Shown in pieces: positions 11,230 to 21,609 of a stretch of DNA of 64,000 nt (its first letter is position 1; each line of letters opens with the position of its first letter). Origin of the DNA: Rachicladosporium sp. CCFEE 5018 (lineage: Eukaryota > Ascomycota > Dothideomycetes > Cladosporiales > Cladosporiaceae). The notes beneath the pieces are model-generated. The model did not search any database. It saw only the letters and a list, made by a program, of their open reading frames with translations, and was not told the DNA's origin. Both the position numbers and the translations under genes were made by a program. Location of the stretch: contig KZ111154.1 in assembly GCA_002077045.2 (NCBI GenBank), forward strand, positions 431,663-495,662. The letters run 5' to 3'.

Positions 11230-12499
11230 CTTTGCTGAGTTGTGTGTTTGTATTGGTCTGATTAAAGGTATCTGGTCTTGATCTTGTCCGAAGCAAGGAA
11301 TGAGTGTATTGTAGCGAAGTGAAAGTCGGTTGAGGCTGGGTTGAGGAATGCGGAGAGAAGCGCAGAGGAATGCAGGAGAAGCGCCCTTTTTGTATGCCTC
11401 CCCTGTTGCTCAGAGACCCCAATAACGGCGAAATAAAGTTGGTCTGAGCGGCAGTTCCGTACCTGCATTAGTCTCCGCCGGGCTTCTTCGCTCATGGCTT
11501 GAAACGCGCTAGGCAAGGCTTGAGCACAGCCTGGAGAGATTCGTAATAACGCTTAGCGGTTGCTTTGCCCATGAGCCGTGGCGAGTCTGGACTCTGGACT
11601 ACTTGCAATATGGAGAACACTGGGATTGTTCCCAATGGTGTCAATCGATTTTGCTGTCACTCAGGATCGGGTCGCTATGGTGCGGCCGGCGGCTGTCTCA
11701 CGGCGACCGGATGTTGCTCCGACCTACCATGCAGCTCCGTTCCACGACGACGACAGGGATCTCGAAGCCTATTACCAGGTTGCCCCGTGCGCGCCCAGAT
11801 CACAAGTGATGGCTGTTAAGTTCGGCCTCGCAGGGAACACGTAATGGATTGTGCAATGCTGGAGAAGCACATATCATCGCTACCGTCTTGATCTCATCTC
11901 GAGGGAGCTATGCGGCTGTACCACTGCAAAGCACAGAAAGTGCGACGCAAGCACCTTCCCTGCCACGTCACCCATATGTTGAGTTACATACACGCCACCA
12001 TCTATCCTGACATATGCAGGGCGATCAAGAACACCCTCTCCGCGGCGACCATTGTGTGCCACAATGCTCGTACGCACCAAATAGCTGTACATGCCACGCG
12101 GTCTGATGGCGAATCCGCGATGTCGTGTTTCACGAGGTGCTCGATCGGTCGAGACGTCGTCGCCAGGAGAGTGTATAGCGGACACGCGCATCAAGCTGCG
12201 TCTGCAAGCTTTGGGACATCAGGCGAGGTGCGCTTGTAATAGGCTCGGTGCCGATGTGGTGTCGTGATTGAACGACTGCGAACGCACTCCGCTGTAAAGA
12301 GCCAAAAGATCGAGGCTTTTACTGCGATAGCATCTGGAAGTCGAAGTGGCGATGATCCAGTCTTTACACTGCGCTGACGTCGAGTACTCGCGGCTCGAAT
12401 TACGATGCGATCGTGATCAACATGGACCGCACGAGGACCGCCATTGCCGGGACGAGGTCAAAGCCTCGCAGGTTCCAAGCAACAGGGACGTGGCGAACC
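11230..12499. other. Long intergenic region without a supported gene
   Basis: Bases next to 11229 should be the promoter and 5' UTR of the secreted protein. The remaining 900 bases contain only short overlapping ORFs of up to about 110 codons in several frames, with no recognisable domain or splice-linked partner. I see no repeat or RNA gene. Confidence 0.4.
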
Positions 12500-13291
12500 T
12501 CAGTGATGGTTGATCCCTCCGCCCTTGCCCTTCTCCCAACCCTTAGCACTCTCCTCGACATTCACCCAGTATCGTAACCTTACAGCCTCATCCTTCGCCC
12601 TCGCCAGATCTCCCCTCCCAAAACACTCCTCCAATATGCCAATACTCCTCCCTATTCTCCCATCATTCTCCGCCCGCACAGTCTCTAATCCCGCCTCATC
12701 CTCTACCTCCTCCACCGCCTCCCTAGCCTCCATGACCTCGATCAACAGCTCGCCTTCCTCTAGCTTCGCAGACTCGTCTTCAACGCCGACACCTTGGACT
12801 GCGAGTAAGTGCTGCGCGCGTTTCAGCGGATCGCGGAGCGTATTATATGCTTCATTGATGTGTGAGCTCATGGCCTCGGCGCGATTCTTGTTTCCGGAAG
12901 ATGCGAGGTCCGGGTGTGCTTTCGACTGTAGCTGTAGAAACTCCTTTCGTAGCTTCTTTACATCGAAGGTGAAGGGCGATCCTGGAGGTGGGCCTTTAGG
13001 AAAGGTCTCGGGAAAGAGAGAGTAGAATCTAGATGATGGTGGGCTCGCTGTTGTAGAGGCACTGGTCGCCGTAGCTGTCGTGGCGTTGGCGCGAGAGTAC
13101 TGCTTAAGATTCCTAGATCGCATACTTCGAGCATCTGGGACCGGTCGCGACAGTGCGGGTGTCGAGACACTTCGCCGCTGGCGGGAGGCGCAGATGTACG
13201 GTGCTGGAACCGATAGCGCTGTGCTGCGTGCGGATGGCTTTCGTGAGGCTCGTCCAGCGAAGCGCAGCGCAGTGTTTGTGGTGATGTTCAT
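12500..13291 (-). CDS. JAC1: Mitochondrial J-type co-chaperone of Fe-S cluster transfer (Jac1/HscB)
   Basis: Single exon. The open frame runs upstream to 13345 but its first codon there is GTG; the first ATG is at 13291, giving 263 aa. The N-terminal 70 residues are rich in Arg, Ser and Ala and lack acids, as expected for a mitochondrial presequence. The J domain begins near FYSLFPETFP and contains an intact HPD (QSKAHPDLAS), then SSHINEAYNTLRDPLKRAQHLL, which is the HscB hallmark. The C-terminal three-helix domain that binds the scaffold Isu1 follows (GELLIEVMEAREAVEEVED to the end). Jac1 recruits the Hsp70 Ssq1 to release Fe-S clusters in the matrix. Domain order and length agree with the family. 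Confidence 0.93.
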   Translation of the reverse strand: MNITTNTALRFAGRASRKPSARSTALSVPAPYICASRQRRSVSTPALSRPVPDARSMRSRNLKQYSRANATTATATSASTTASPPSSRFYSLFPETFPKGPPPGSPFTFDVKKLRKEFLQLQSKAHPDLASSGNKNRAEAMSSHINEAYNTLRDPLKRAQHLLAVQGVGVEDESAKLEEGELLIEVMEAREAVEEVEDEAGLETVRAENDGRIGRSIGILEECFGRGDLARAKDEAVRLRYWVNVEESAKGWEKGKGGGINHH

Positions 13292-13905
13292 ATTCGACGT
13301 GAATGATGTCGTTGTGTGTGATGATATACATGGATTGGGACTCACTGTACCATTACAGCGAGTCGACTGGAAGATGTTGATGATGACATCATACCTCTAT
13401 CCCGATGTCTCTGGTGGTGGTTGACGACTACATGTTTATTTCTGGGTACTGGTACTTGTCTCTATCAACTCTATTGTCACGAAGCTTGCCCATCGCTTGG
13501 AATGCTCGGGCGGTGATAGGTACCTTTTCTGCGCACACATGATCAGGTGCCTGCAGCGCTCGTGGCTTTATTCCTCTATGCGCCAGCATCGATCCTATCC
13601 TATCGTGCGCACTTCGTTTGTCGAGGTCGGTGGACAGCTGGCTTGAAGCTTGCTCTGGTACCGTGGCCGTAAGGGGTGCTGATCAGATACTGGGCTGTAG
13701 TCTGTGTGAATCGAACCCGGAGCCATCGGCCGTTGAGCACGCCTAATTACTTCTTGACCAGCGCGGCGCTATGGAGTGAGCCACTGGTGAGTGTTGCGCG
13801 CTGTTAGAGTTGAAATTGATGGGTTTTGGCCGTTCAGTGGGCACAGATTGATCACAATCATGATCTTGTCGTCCTCGACTCGCACCGCGCGTTTACTTGG
13901 TCATT
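13292..13905. other. Intergenic region between JAC1 and the tandem family
   Basis: JAC1 promoter on the left and the 3' end of the first tandem paralogue on the right. A T-loop-like string near 13706-13720 does not fold into a tRNA. Nothing else seen. Confidence 0.4.
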
Positions 13906-14870
13906 CTACCTTATTCCCTGTAGCCATGAACGACGTGTACGGGGCAGATCTGTCTGCTGTGCTCGGCTTGTGGACGCTAGTCGTCCGTCTCGCCCTGGCT
14001 GAGGAGAAAATTTCTTTGATCCTGGCTGAACGTAGTGCTCTTTGTGTGATTGGAGCGTTTCTCTGTACAGTCGGTCCTCTAGACGTTCGATGTGTCTTGG
14101 GCATATCCGCTTGCACCGGTGGAGCGCATCAGGTAGTGGCAGATCCCCTTGGAGTAGTAGAACAAGGTAAGCTAGAATTGCTCTTTGCAAGTGCTGCAGC
14201 TCCTCCAATGCAGTGATCGCGCTGTCGCTATGCACGCCGGCTGCGATGAAAGCATCTACTGCATACTTCGTATCGGCAGAGCGCCATTGTTCGCCACAGC
14301 AGCTGTGAAGATGTCCTCTGACATACGGGACTCCTTCCCGCGTGCTGTGTTCAGTGACCACGAGGGGTGGACTGTCCCCCCCTCGCTTGGAGACCAAGCC
14401 GGTGATGGGGGATCATGCGCAGTTCCAGACGGCCAGACGGGGTACACCATTGTCCCTTCACTTGGTGAGAAGGCCGGTGATGGAGGATTCCTCTGACTTC
14501 GCCATGTGGGACGTGTCCCCGGGCGTGGCGTCTGATGGTCCTGGGCAACTTGTACCTCGCTCGCAGGTTCCGAGGAATGATCTGGGGAGTCTGGCTTTCG
14601 TTTGCGTCTCCGTGGTGGTGTATCCGTCGCGCCGATATGTGCCGAGAGGTAATCTGCCATTGAAGTTGTCAGTGGTTCGCCTCCCGCAATGCTGTGGACA
14701 TACTATGGTCGCTTGTACTTACGATTAGTCTGGTAGAAATTTTTGATGTTGCCGTACGAGTCTCTCTCGATTCTGATATGCTCCGTCTGGTGCGTTTTAT
14801 CGCCGACGTGGACAGTTGAAGTGCCAGAAGCGTTGAGTGTTCCTAGACTGATGCCGTGACGAGGATCCAT
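13906..14870 (-). CDS. Tandem family member A: VGD/RDSYGN N-terminal module plus helical domain
   Basis: Modelled as three exons on the minus strand: 14870-14723, 14653-14327 and 14258-13906 (275 aa). Exon 1 encodes the family module: ISLGTLNASGTSTVHVGD, then IERDSYGNIKNFYQTN, ended by a GTAAGT donor in phase 1. Exon 2 is Pro/Ser-rich with two 25-residue repeats of PPSPAxSPSEG type. The second intron (14259-14326, GTATGT donor) removes a stop and restores the frame to a helical segment (FIAAGVHSDSAITALEEL, LPLPDALHRCK) that matches members B and C. Without that intron the protein would end at 14256. I do not recognise the family. The alternating pattern around TVHVGD resembles the short HET-s-related amyloid motifs of fungal NLR/effector pairs, but this is inference from pattern only. 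Confidence 0.55.
14364..14513. repeat. Two-copy 75-nt tandem repeat inside member A
   Basis: Two adjacent units start at GGGG tracts at 14364 and 14439 and share blocks such as CTTGG and GCCGGTGATGG. The period is 75 nt, so the reading frame is kept and the protein gains two 25-residue Pro/Ser-rich units. Confidence 0.7.
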
Positions 14871-15856
14871 GGCGACAGTATGGCATTCCGCGCTGACGGC
14901 TGCCACGTGCCACCAACGCCGTCGTTCTTGAGACCGCCGGCGTTGATGTACGGTGAGCTTCACTAGTCTCGGGCACTGCGTTGAAGGAAAGGCAACGAGG
15001 ATGACGCTACTACCGAAGCACACAAGGCGGGTGGAGGCTGAGGCCCGAAGGTGGCGCACGCCATTCAATAGTCACGCCACTTGCATGGGCAGTGCTTGCG
15101 ATGAGTACTGTACGGCGCTTGTGCTCCCAATGAGAAAGCGCATAGAGGCATGGTACTTTGCAGCACTGCTCACGGCGTTTGACAGACTCGAACATCCGTT
15201 GCGATTGACCCGACAGTGTTCAAGGCTTTTAGCTATCAGAAGAATTACAGCAGCCCAAGTGGCCGCCACCAAAGACTACAGCTCATGTCTGCTGCTACAG
15301 CTTCGGCGACGTTGTCGATGCTGTAGCACATTACAAGAGTATCTCAAGGAGGTCTATGATGTTTCTGCTACATCGAGATCATCGTCAAAACCTCCGAGTG
15401 CGGCTCGGGCGTTCATCGCCCGTCGTCTGGTGCCGAACAAGTCTGGTGATAGACTAAAAGCGTTGACCAGAGGGTATGCTCTCGTTCCTAAGACAGTCTA
15501 CTTTCTTGCGAGACCGTTACTTGCTGCCTTTCAGGGTGCGTCCGCGGCCATAAATCTAGCGTTGTCTTCGCGTTCTCGTGAAACTTCCACTCGTCGCATA
15601 GCGACTTCGTATTTACGGGCGTAGAGCCCCTCCGCATGCGACCGGGCAGCCATGATGTTCGCATCAATTGCCGCTACTCGTCATGTAATTACGTGCGGCG
15701 ACGCAGTAGCTTCGACAGCGCAAACAGTAATGGACCACTCGCACTGCGATCGAGCGGGCATTAGGCACATAACCACCTAGTGATCAGATCTCGAAAAGTC
15801 GGGACCATTGCGCGGCGTCCAGTCAGCCTGGCTCTCACCACTATGTTCGCCCCCGC
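14871..15856. other. Intergenic spacer between tandem members A and B
   Basis: Promoter of member A and 3' flank of member B. A block near 15037-15066 (GCTGAGGCCC, then GGTGGCGCACGCC) is similar to one near 16861-16890 upstream of member B, as expected if the promoter was duplicated with the gene. A 223-codon plus-strand ORF at 14953-15624 is not supported (see rejected list). Confidence 0.45.
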
Positions 15857-16720
15857 TTAACGCAAGTCCAGAGCAATCGCTACTTCCTGCAGGTGTTTGG
15901 AGCCTCGCTCCTCCATGACCAGCTTTCTGTACAGCCTGCGCAGGGCCATCGGGTATCTAACTTTGCACAGCTTAAGAGCTTCTGTAAGCGACGTGCGCTG
16001 CACTTCATTTGCAACCATCGCCACGCACATCCACTCGTCATGCGCAGCGCGGTCGACAACCCTGCGAACGGCAAATTTGTTCAGACCTTGCGCGGCAAAA
16101 GCGCCGACAAAGGCGTTGGCTTGATTGTGCCTTCCAACAACGGGTAGCCGAGGTCGCGTCTTTTCTGTTGCGGTAGCCTGGATGTACAAGTCGTCGAGGG
16201 TAGGATCAGTGGGTGTAATGCTCCCCTCCACCTGCGGGCCTGCTGCAGGTCTTGCTGAAGGCGAAGAGGGTTGCCTATCTGGAGATAGATGCAAACGCTG
16301 CTGTCCTTGCATCTCAGGCTGGAGATACTGCGCTGGAAGTGGGGTGGACCGTGGCCGTGGTGCTAGTGATCCCACCGGAGTGGAACCAGACGGAGGCCGA
16401 GCAAAAGGCGACAGTGCAGCGTTATGCCCCGGACGTGACGCAGCGGATGGAGCCCAATATCTGCCTGTGGGCTGTTGAGGTCGTCTCGCAGCGTTAGCAG
16501 GACCCGTGAAGTACTCTCTTCGATATGCATATCAGAAGTCCGCAAGACCCGCGCGACGACTTCGGCACATGATAGATCACTTACGATTGACCTGATACAA
16601 ATTCGTGACGTTCCCATAAGAATCTCTTGCAGTCAGAGACTCAAGCGTGTCACCTACATTGACATTCGTATGGTCGGAGGCGTCGAGCGAGCCCACTTGT
16701 ATGCCCTGACGAGATTCCAT
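15857..16720 (-). CDS. Tandem family member B: VGD/RDSYGN N-terminal module plus helical domain
   Basis: Two exons on the minus strand, 16720-16585 and 16464-15857, 247 aa. Exon 1 gives the family module: IQVGSLDASDHTNVNVGD, then ARDSYGNVTNLYQVN, and ends at GTAAGT in phase 1, exactly where members A and C are interrupted. The acceptor chosen (CACAG at 16465-16469) is the only nearby one that keeps the frame; an AACAG site just before it leads to a stop. Exon 2 has a Pro/Ser/Arg-rich stretch and then a helical domain (FAAQGLNKFAVRRVVDRAA, SLTEALKLCK, RRLYRKLVMEE) shared with A and C. The family is not one I can name. The position of the only intron separates the N-terminal module from the rest in all three genes. 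Confidence 0.65.
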
Positions 16721-17411
16721 GGCTGCGGCAGCGGATGCTCAGGTCTCCATGACCATTGGTGATTATTTGCTATGTGAATGCAAAAACGGTCCTACAAAAA
16801 AAGAAGCTTGTAGAACGCCGAAGCATCTTGCAGTTCAGTGACGCGAGATGGGACGGTGCAGGCTGAGGTCGCCCAAGTGGCGTACGCCTGCGCACATGAA
16901 CCCCACTAGTACATGCACCTCATGCAGAGCTCGCAACCGAACGTGCATGTGGCGCTTACCGCATGCCCACTGCCAACGAAGACGTGCTGCTCAGGCTCTT
17001 CCCGCGTTTGAGCGATTGCGGCTTTTAGACTTGGCGTGAATCTTCTATCGGCGTCTTGTATACTCAATCCGTGCTAGTCATGAGTGCTTGCGGGGATGCG
17101 ATCGATGTTTAGTCGCTCTCGTCATTTCTTACTTAGGTCAGGCCAAGCTGTGCTGCGTCCGCAATGGGCTCGGAAGCCTGCTGTGTACAGGAGATGTCGT
17201 GGCGTCCAACGTGCGAAAGCCTGGGGGAGACTCTAGAGCTCGCTCGGCCCCTGCTGTATCGCATGTGTCTTTGAAGCAAACTTCCTGGTTTCTGCGGACG
17301 ACGCCGTTCCAGACGAAGCTCAGGAACGTTCGTTGATGTTCATGAGCAACCACGAGCGATATAGCGGGCGATCGACTCCCAGATCCGAGTTTCTTCTAGA
17401 CGTACTCGAAT
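16721..17411. other. Intergenic spacer between tandem members B and C
   Basis: Promoter of member B, with the shared block near 16861-16890, and 3' flank of member C. No other supported feature. Confidence 0.45.
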
Positions 17412-18586
17412 TCACTTAACAGACTCCTCTCCAACCTTGACCATGACCTTCACCTTCCCGCTGACTCTAAGCTTGTCATATATCGCCTTGGCGTCCATAG
17501 GCGCAAAGCCGCTTCGAATAAGGTCCGGCAGCCATGATCTTCGGAACTGAGCGGGATCTTTACAAGACGTATCCTTCTGCATTGTTAAGTCAAGACAATG
17601 GAAAGTCGGGATTCCCTCGTGACTGTCAACTTCGTGACCAAATTCGGCCAGTTTACTAAGCACGGCGGCGAAGGAAGGGCCAGAAAGTGCGCGCGAAGTC
17701 TGGACGTACTCTGGCTTTGGCGAAGGAGCCGTGGACTTGCCTTGTGTGCCATTGAAGGCGAGAGCAGACTCGGCGACCGTAAGAGTCGGATTCACAAGTG
17801 GAATGGCGCTACCGGTCTGCCCGTGACGCAAGAAGGTGCCTGCTCGTTGGTGCTGGTCTCTGACATCTCGATAGCGTTGCATCTCAATGTCCACAGTGTA
17901 AATGAACGTCTCCATATCCGGCGCGCTTGGCCGAGATGTCCAATTGGGATAGCGAAGTGCCTCTCGTATTGGCAATCCATCATGCAGCCGTTCGGCAATC
18001 GCATGCACGGCTTCCGGGTCGGTCTGCGTTAAGGCACTGATAAATTTCATGGCCATGCACACACCCTCGGCCATCAGAGCGTTTCGAATGCGGGTTGCGT
18101 CCGGATCAGTCTGTATCGTACGCAGTGGCGGGACCGGAGAACTGCCGTAACGTGTTGGCAGCATAGCCGACGATCGTCCTTCTGACCAAGTGCTTGAGTA
18201 GATACCCGACATCTGCGGAGGCAGTAGCTGGCGGGAATATGATGGCCCAAATGGCGGTGGGTAGTGCAATGCATACATTGGTGATACAGCGAATCCGCTT
18301 GCGACCTGAGGGCGATAAGCAGAAGGTGGATGCGAGTACTCAGAAGTAGGCACTGCATTCTGGTAGTAGTAATCTGTACGAGGTTAAAGAGCGCCACTGG
18401 AGACTCGATTTAGCAGATATACACACTGTTATATTGATACAGATTGGTCACATTGCCGTACGAGTCCCGTTCAACGTAACTAGAGTGGCCAGGTTGGTGA
18501 TATGTATCGCCGACGTTGACAGTTGCCTGTCCAGAGGCATCGAGGGAGCCGACCTCGATTGCACGATTGTCGTCCGGGGGGTTCAT
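17412..18586 (-). CDS. Tandem family member C: VGD/RDSYGN N-terminal module plus helical domain
   Basis: Two exons on the minus strand, 18586-18427 and 18373-17412, 373 aa, the longest of the three. Exon 1: IEVGSLDASGQATVNVGD, then VERDSYGNVTNLYQYN, donor GTGTAT in phase 1. Exon 2 starts NYYYQNAVPTSEYSH and is rich in Pro, Ser and Tyr for about 90 residues. The shared helical segment follows (LMAEGVCMAMKFISALTQT, LPIREALR), then a C-terminal extension of about 180 residues absent from A and B (FAAVLSKLAEFGHEVDS and a final KVKVMVKVGEE strand-like end). The ATG at 18586 is the first in frame. Function is unknown. Confidence 0.65.
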
Positions 18587-19121
18587 GGCCGCGGCGGCAG
18601 CGCGGGCAAGTCGTGACTTCACCGCATCATGCCTGCGCTGTTGGAACGGCGACCAAAACTAGGACCTCAGAAGCGCGCAGCTACAGGTGGCTGCAGGGGT
18701 GAGGACTTGTTGACGTTAAGAAGAGAGACACAAAGGAACGAGTTGAGATGTTTAGCGTGAGGCCGATCGCGAAGGGTCGTGATGCACAGCCACACCGTCC
18801 GAGATCTGATCACTTCTTCGTGAGACAGTAATCTTCCATGGGTCACCATAATGATGCATTCATTATGAGGCTCATGGTGTCCGTGACGTCGTTGAAGAAG
18901 TGATCAGATGCTTGTGTACATGTACGAGAGCGCGGTTGTCGTGGGCAGAGCGGAGCATTTGAGACCCAGGTGTGACTAAGCAGGTTCCAAGCAAGCTCCA
19001 CGTCACGTACACAGCTGACGTTGATCTCTCAGGCACGCACATTAGCCGTGCGACCTTCCACCTTTCTTCTTATATACCCCTCTCACTGCCATTGAGTGAC
19101 TGCCATACACTACAGCCCGTC
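18587..19121. promoter_or_regulatory. Divergent promoter between member C and ABP1
   Basis: 535 bases separate the two start codons, so both promoters lie here. The region carries a long nested inverted repeat at 18805-18908, listed separately. A CTTATATACC string near 19070 is a good TATA-like element for ABP1. Confidence 0.5.
18805..18908. repeat. Nested inverted repeat (possible hairpin or MITE remnant)
   Basis: TCTGATCACTTCTT at 18805-18818 is the exact reverse complement of AAGAAGTGATCAGA at 18895-18908. Inside lie CACCAT (18844-18849) with ATGGTG (18874-18879), and, near the centre, ATAATGA with TCATTAT around TGCAT. The arms are symmetric about the same centre, so the whole 104 bases could form a cruciform. 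Confidence 0.6.
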
Positions 19122-21609
19122 ATGACCTCTCTCAATCTCTCCACCAATGGTCCCTCCATCTGGAACTCATATAACAAGATCGTCAATGCCCCGGCACCGA
19201 CTGGACCAGCAGCAAACTCGCCCACATATGGCCAATGGGCAGTCTACACAGTCCAGGCACCGCTGGTCAGCGCCTTTCAGTCAGAATCGGGCAAAGAAAG
19301 CGTCTTGAAAGTACAGACGACTGGCGAGGGCGAGCTGGTGGATCTCATTGAGGAGTTCTCAGACGGGAGGATCCAGTTCGCTTTCCTCAAGGTGAAAGAC
19401 TCGAACTCGGGACTGCCGAAGAACGTGCTCATTGGATGGTGCGGCGAGGGCGTGCCTGAGCGGACGAAGGGGTACTTCACGAGTCACCTCAATGCAGTTT
19501 CGAAGCTGCTACATGGCTATCATGTACAAGTCACGGCACGCTCGGATCGAGACCTGACGCCAGATACTATTGTGCAGAAGGTGGCGGATGCTTCAGGGTC
19601 GAAGTATACGGGTGGAGGAGCAGCGCCTGCCTCAAGTGGACCACGACCGCCTGTTGCATCAAAGCCCTCAATGCCGACGAAGAGCTTCGGAGGTACGAGC
19701 GCATACCAACCTCTTCCCGGTCTGAGCAGGGGAGCTGCACCACCTTCGCGAACAGACGGAGATGGCTGGGGCGAGGATGCGCCTGAAGTGTCACGATCAC
19801 AGCTCGAGAAGGTCGGCTCGGCCTATCAGCCTACAAAAGTTGATATGGCAGCGTTGCAGTCCCAAAGAGAGCCTTCTAGATACCAAGCACCGCAGAAACA
19901 GGATAGCAACAACCCTGATCTGGTGAGAGGAGGCTACCAACCGATTGGCAAGGTAGACATTGCGGCGATCCGGGCTCAGGCACGCGACCCCAGAGACGAG
20001 CGACCGACAGTCGTGAAAGGCGCATACGAGCCGATCGGCAAAGTTGACATTGCTGACATCCGCCGGAAAGCTCAAGGTGGGCCAGCACCCTCGCAACCTT
20101 TACCACCCCAGTCGTCCGGCAATGGTGATGACGAGCAGCCTAAGTCACTTGCCGATCGTTCTGCTGCATTCACGGAGTCCGAGCGACTCACATCGATGCC
20201 CAAGCCCAAGGTCGCAAACCGCTTCGGCTCGAGTGCGAGTAGCTTCACCGGGACGAAAGCTCCAACACCCAGTGGGTTTGGTGCCAAGCCACTGGCCGGT
20301 GCTGCGCCAGTGGGCACTGCGAGTAAGACATTCGCAGACGAAGGCGGAAAGACACCAGCGCAGATTTGGGCAGAGAAGAAGGCACGAGAGCGCGGTACAA
20401 GTATTGATACAGACGATCGCCCATCTTCTGGCGCACCAGCAAGCCCAATTGCAAGTCAGCCAAGTGGGGGTTGGCAATCTGGCTATGGTGGCAAGAAATG
20501 GGGTGTGCAGATCCCCTCCCGGACAGGTGGTAGTGGAGTGAGCGAGCAGAAGACCGGCAATCAAGATGAAGAGCCTCAACAAGAAGAGAACGACCACCCC
20601 TCGAATGGCACAGCTGCCATACGCGACCGCTTCTCCCAAGCACCCCCACGGCAATCGGAGCCACCAGCGCTGAACACCAGCACTAAACCCTTAGCTCCTC
20701 GTGGCGTCCCCATGCCCGGCCTTCCACAGCGTCCAAGCACGAACGATGTCCCTCAAGAACAACACCAGGATCTTCCCGCACCCCCACCGCGTCCAATCCC
20801 GGCCGACGAGCCCGAAGAGGAGGGAAGAAGACATACCGCAAGGCTCCGGCTCGCCTGTCCCTCTCGCTCGCCCTGTTGCCCGCGGCCCAAGCCCACCACC
20901 CCTCAACCGCGCAGCCTCCATCGAACCTACCTTGTCTCGCTCCCCGCCTCCCATGCCAACGGACTCCATCGCCGAAGCCGCATCTCGCATGCAAATCCCC
21001 GAGCCCGAGATCCCTGCCGCAGACCCAGGACGCAAGGCCGCTCAAGCAGCCGCGGCTTCGACTTTTGGCGCCGCAGCTACTGTGCCTCAGCCTCAGAGCG
21101 GCGCAGGTAAAGAGGCCATCGCGCAGTACGATTACGAGAAAGCTGAGGATAACGAGCTGGAGTTGCACGATGGGGAGAGGATCACGAATATCGAGATGGT
21201 GGATGAGGATTGGTGGATGGGTGAGAATGAGCGTGGGGAGAAGGGCCTGTTTCCTTCGAACTACGTCGAGCTGGTTGAGGGCGGGGCTGGTGGCGCGCCG
21301 CAGCGAGAGGAGGTTGAGGAAGCTGCGCCGCCAGCCAAGATTGGTGGCGGTGCTGGTGGAGCACCGAAGGGCAACCCGACTGCGACGGCGCAGTATGATT
21401 ACGAGGCTGCGGAGGATAATGAGCTGAGCTTTCCCGATGGGGCGAAGATTACAGATGTGGTAAGTTCTGGTTACGGCGAGCGAGAAATCTCCACGTCCCG
21501 TTTGCTAATCACCTCACTCTAGGAATTTCCCGACGAGGACTGGTGGTCTGGCAGTTACGGCGGTAGGCAAGGGTTGTTCCCTGCGAACTATGTCGCTTTG
21601 GACGAGTAA
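19122..21609 (+). CDS. ABP1: Actin-binding protein Abp1 (drebrin-like), with an apparent 1-base frameshift
   Basis: The ATG at 19122 starts an ADF-H domain (residues about 1-140; SIWNSYNKIVNAP to the VSKLLHGYHVQV helix). Next come three copies of a YxPxxKVDIAxIR-type motif (near 19816, 19930 and 20026), a Pro/Ser-rich linker, and two SH3 domains: AQYDYEKAEDNELELHDGE and AQYDYEAAEDNELSFPDGA, each with DEDWW and GLFPxNYV. A 63-nt phase-0 intron (21460-21522) interrupts the second SH3. The frame of the ADF-H half and the frame of the SH3 half differ by one; they meet in an acidic stretch near 20816-20826 where one extra G explains the shift. Read with one base less, the product is about 807 aa. 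Abp1 links cortical actin patches and Arp2/3 to endocytosis. The shift may be a sequencing error in a purine run or a true lesion. Confidence 0.88.

Noticed and set aside
11578..11844. Overlapping small ORFs of 68-88 codons in three frames
   Set aside because: Several frames are open at once, there is no signal peptide or domain, and no frame looks better than the others.
13700..13770. B-box-like string (GGGTTCGATTC on the minus strand) suggesting a tRNA
   Set aside because: The T stem does not pair, and no acceptor stem or A box can be placed around it.
14953..15624. Plus-strand ORF of 223 codons between tandem members A and B
   Set aside because: Arg/Leu/Ser-rich without domain or motif; it covers the promoter of A and is not matched by an equivalent ORF upstream of B.
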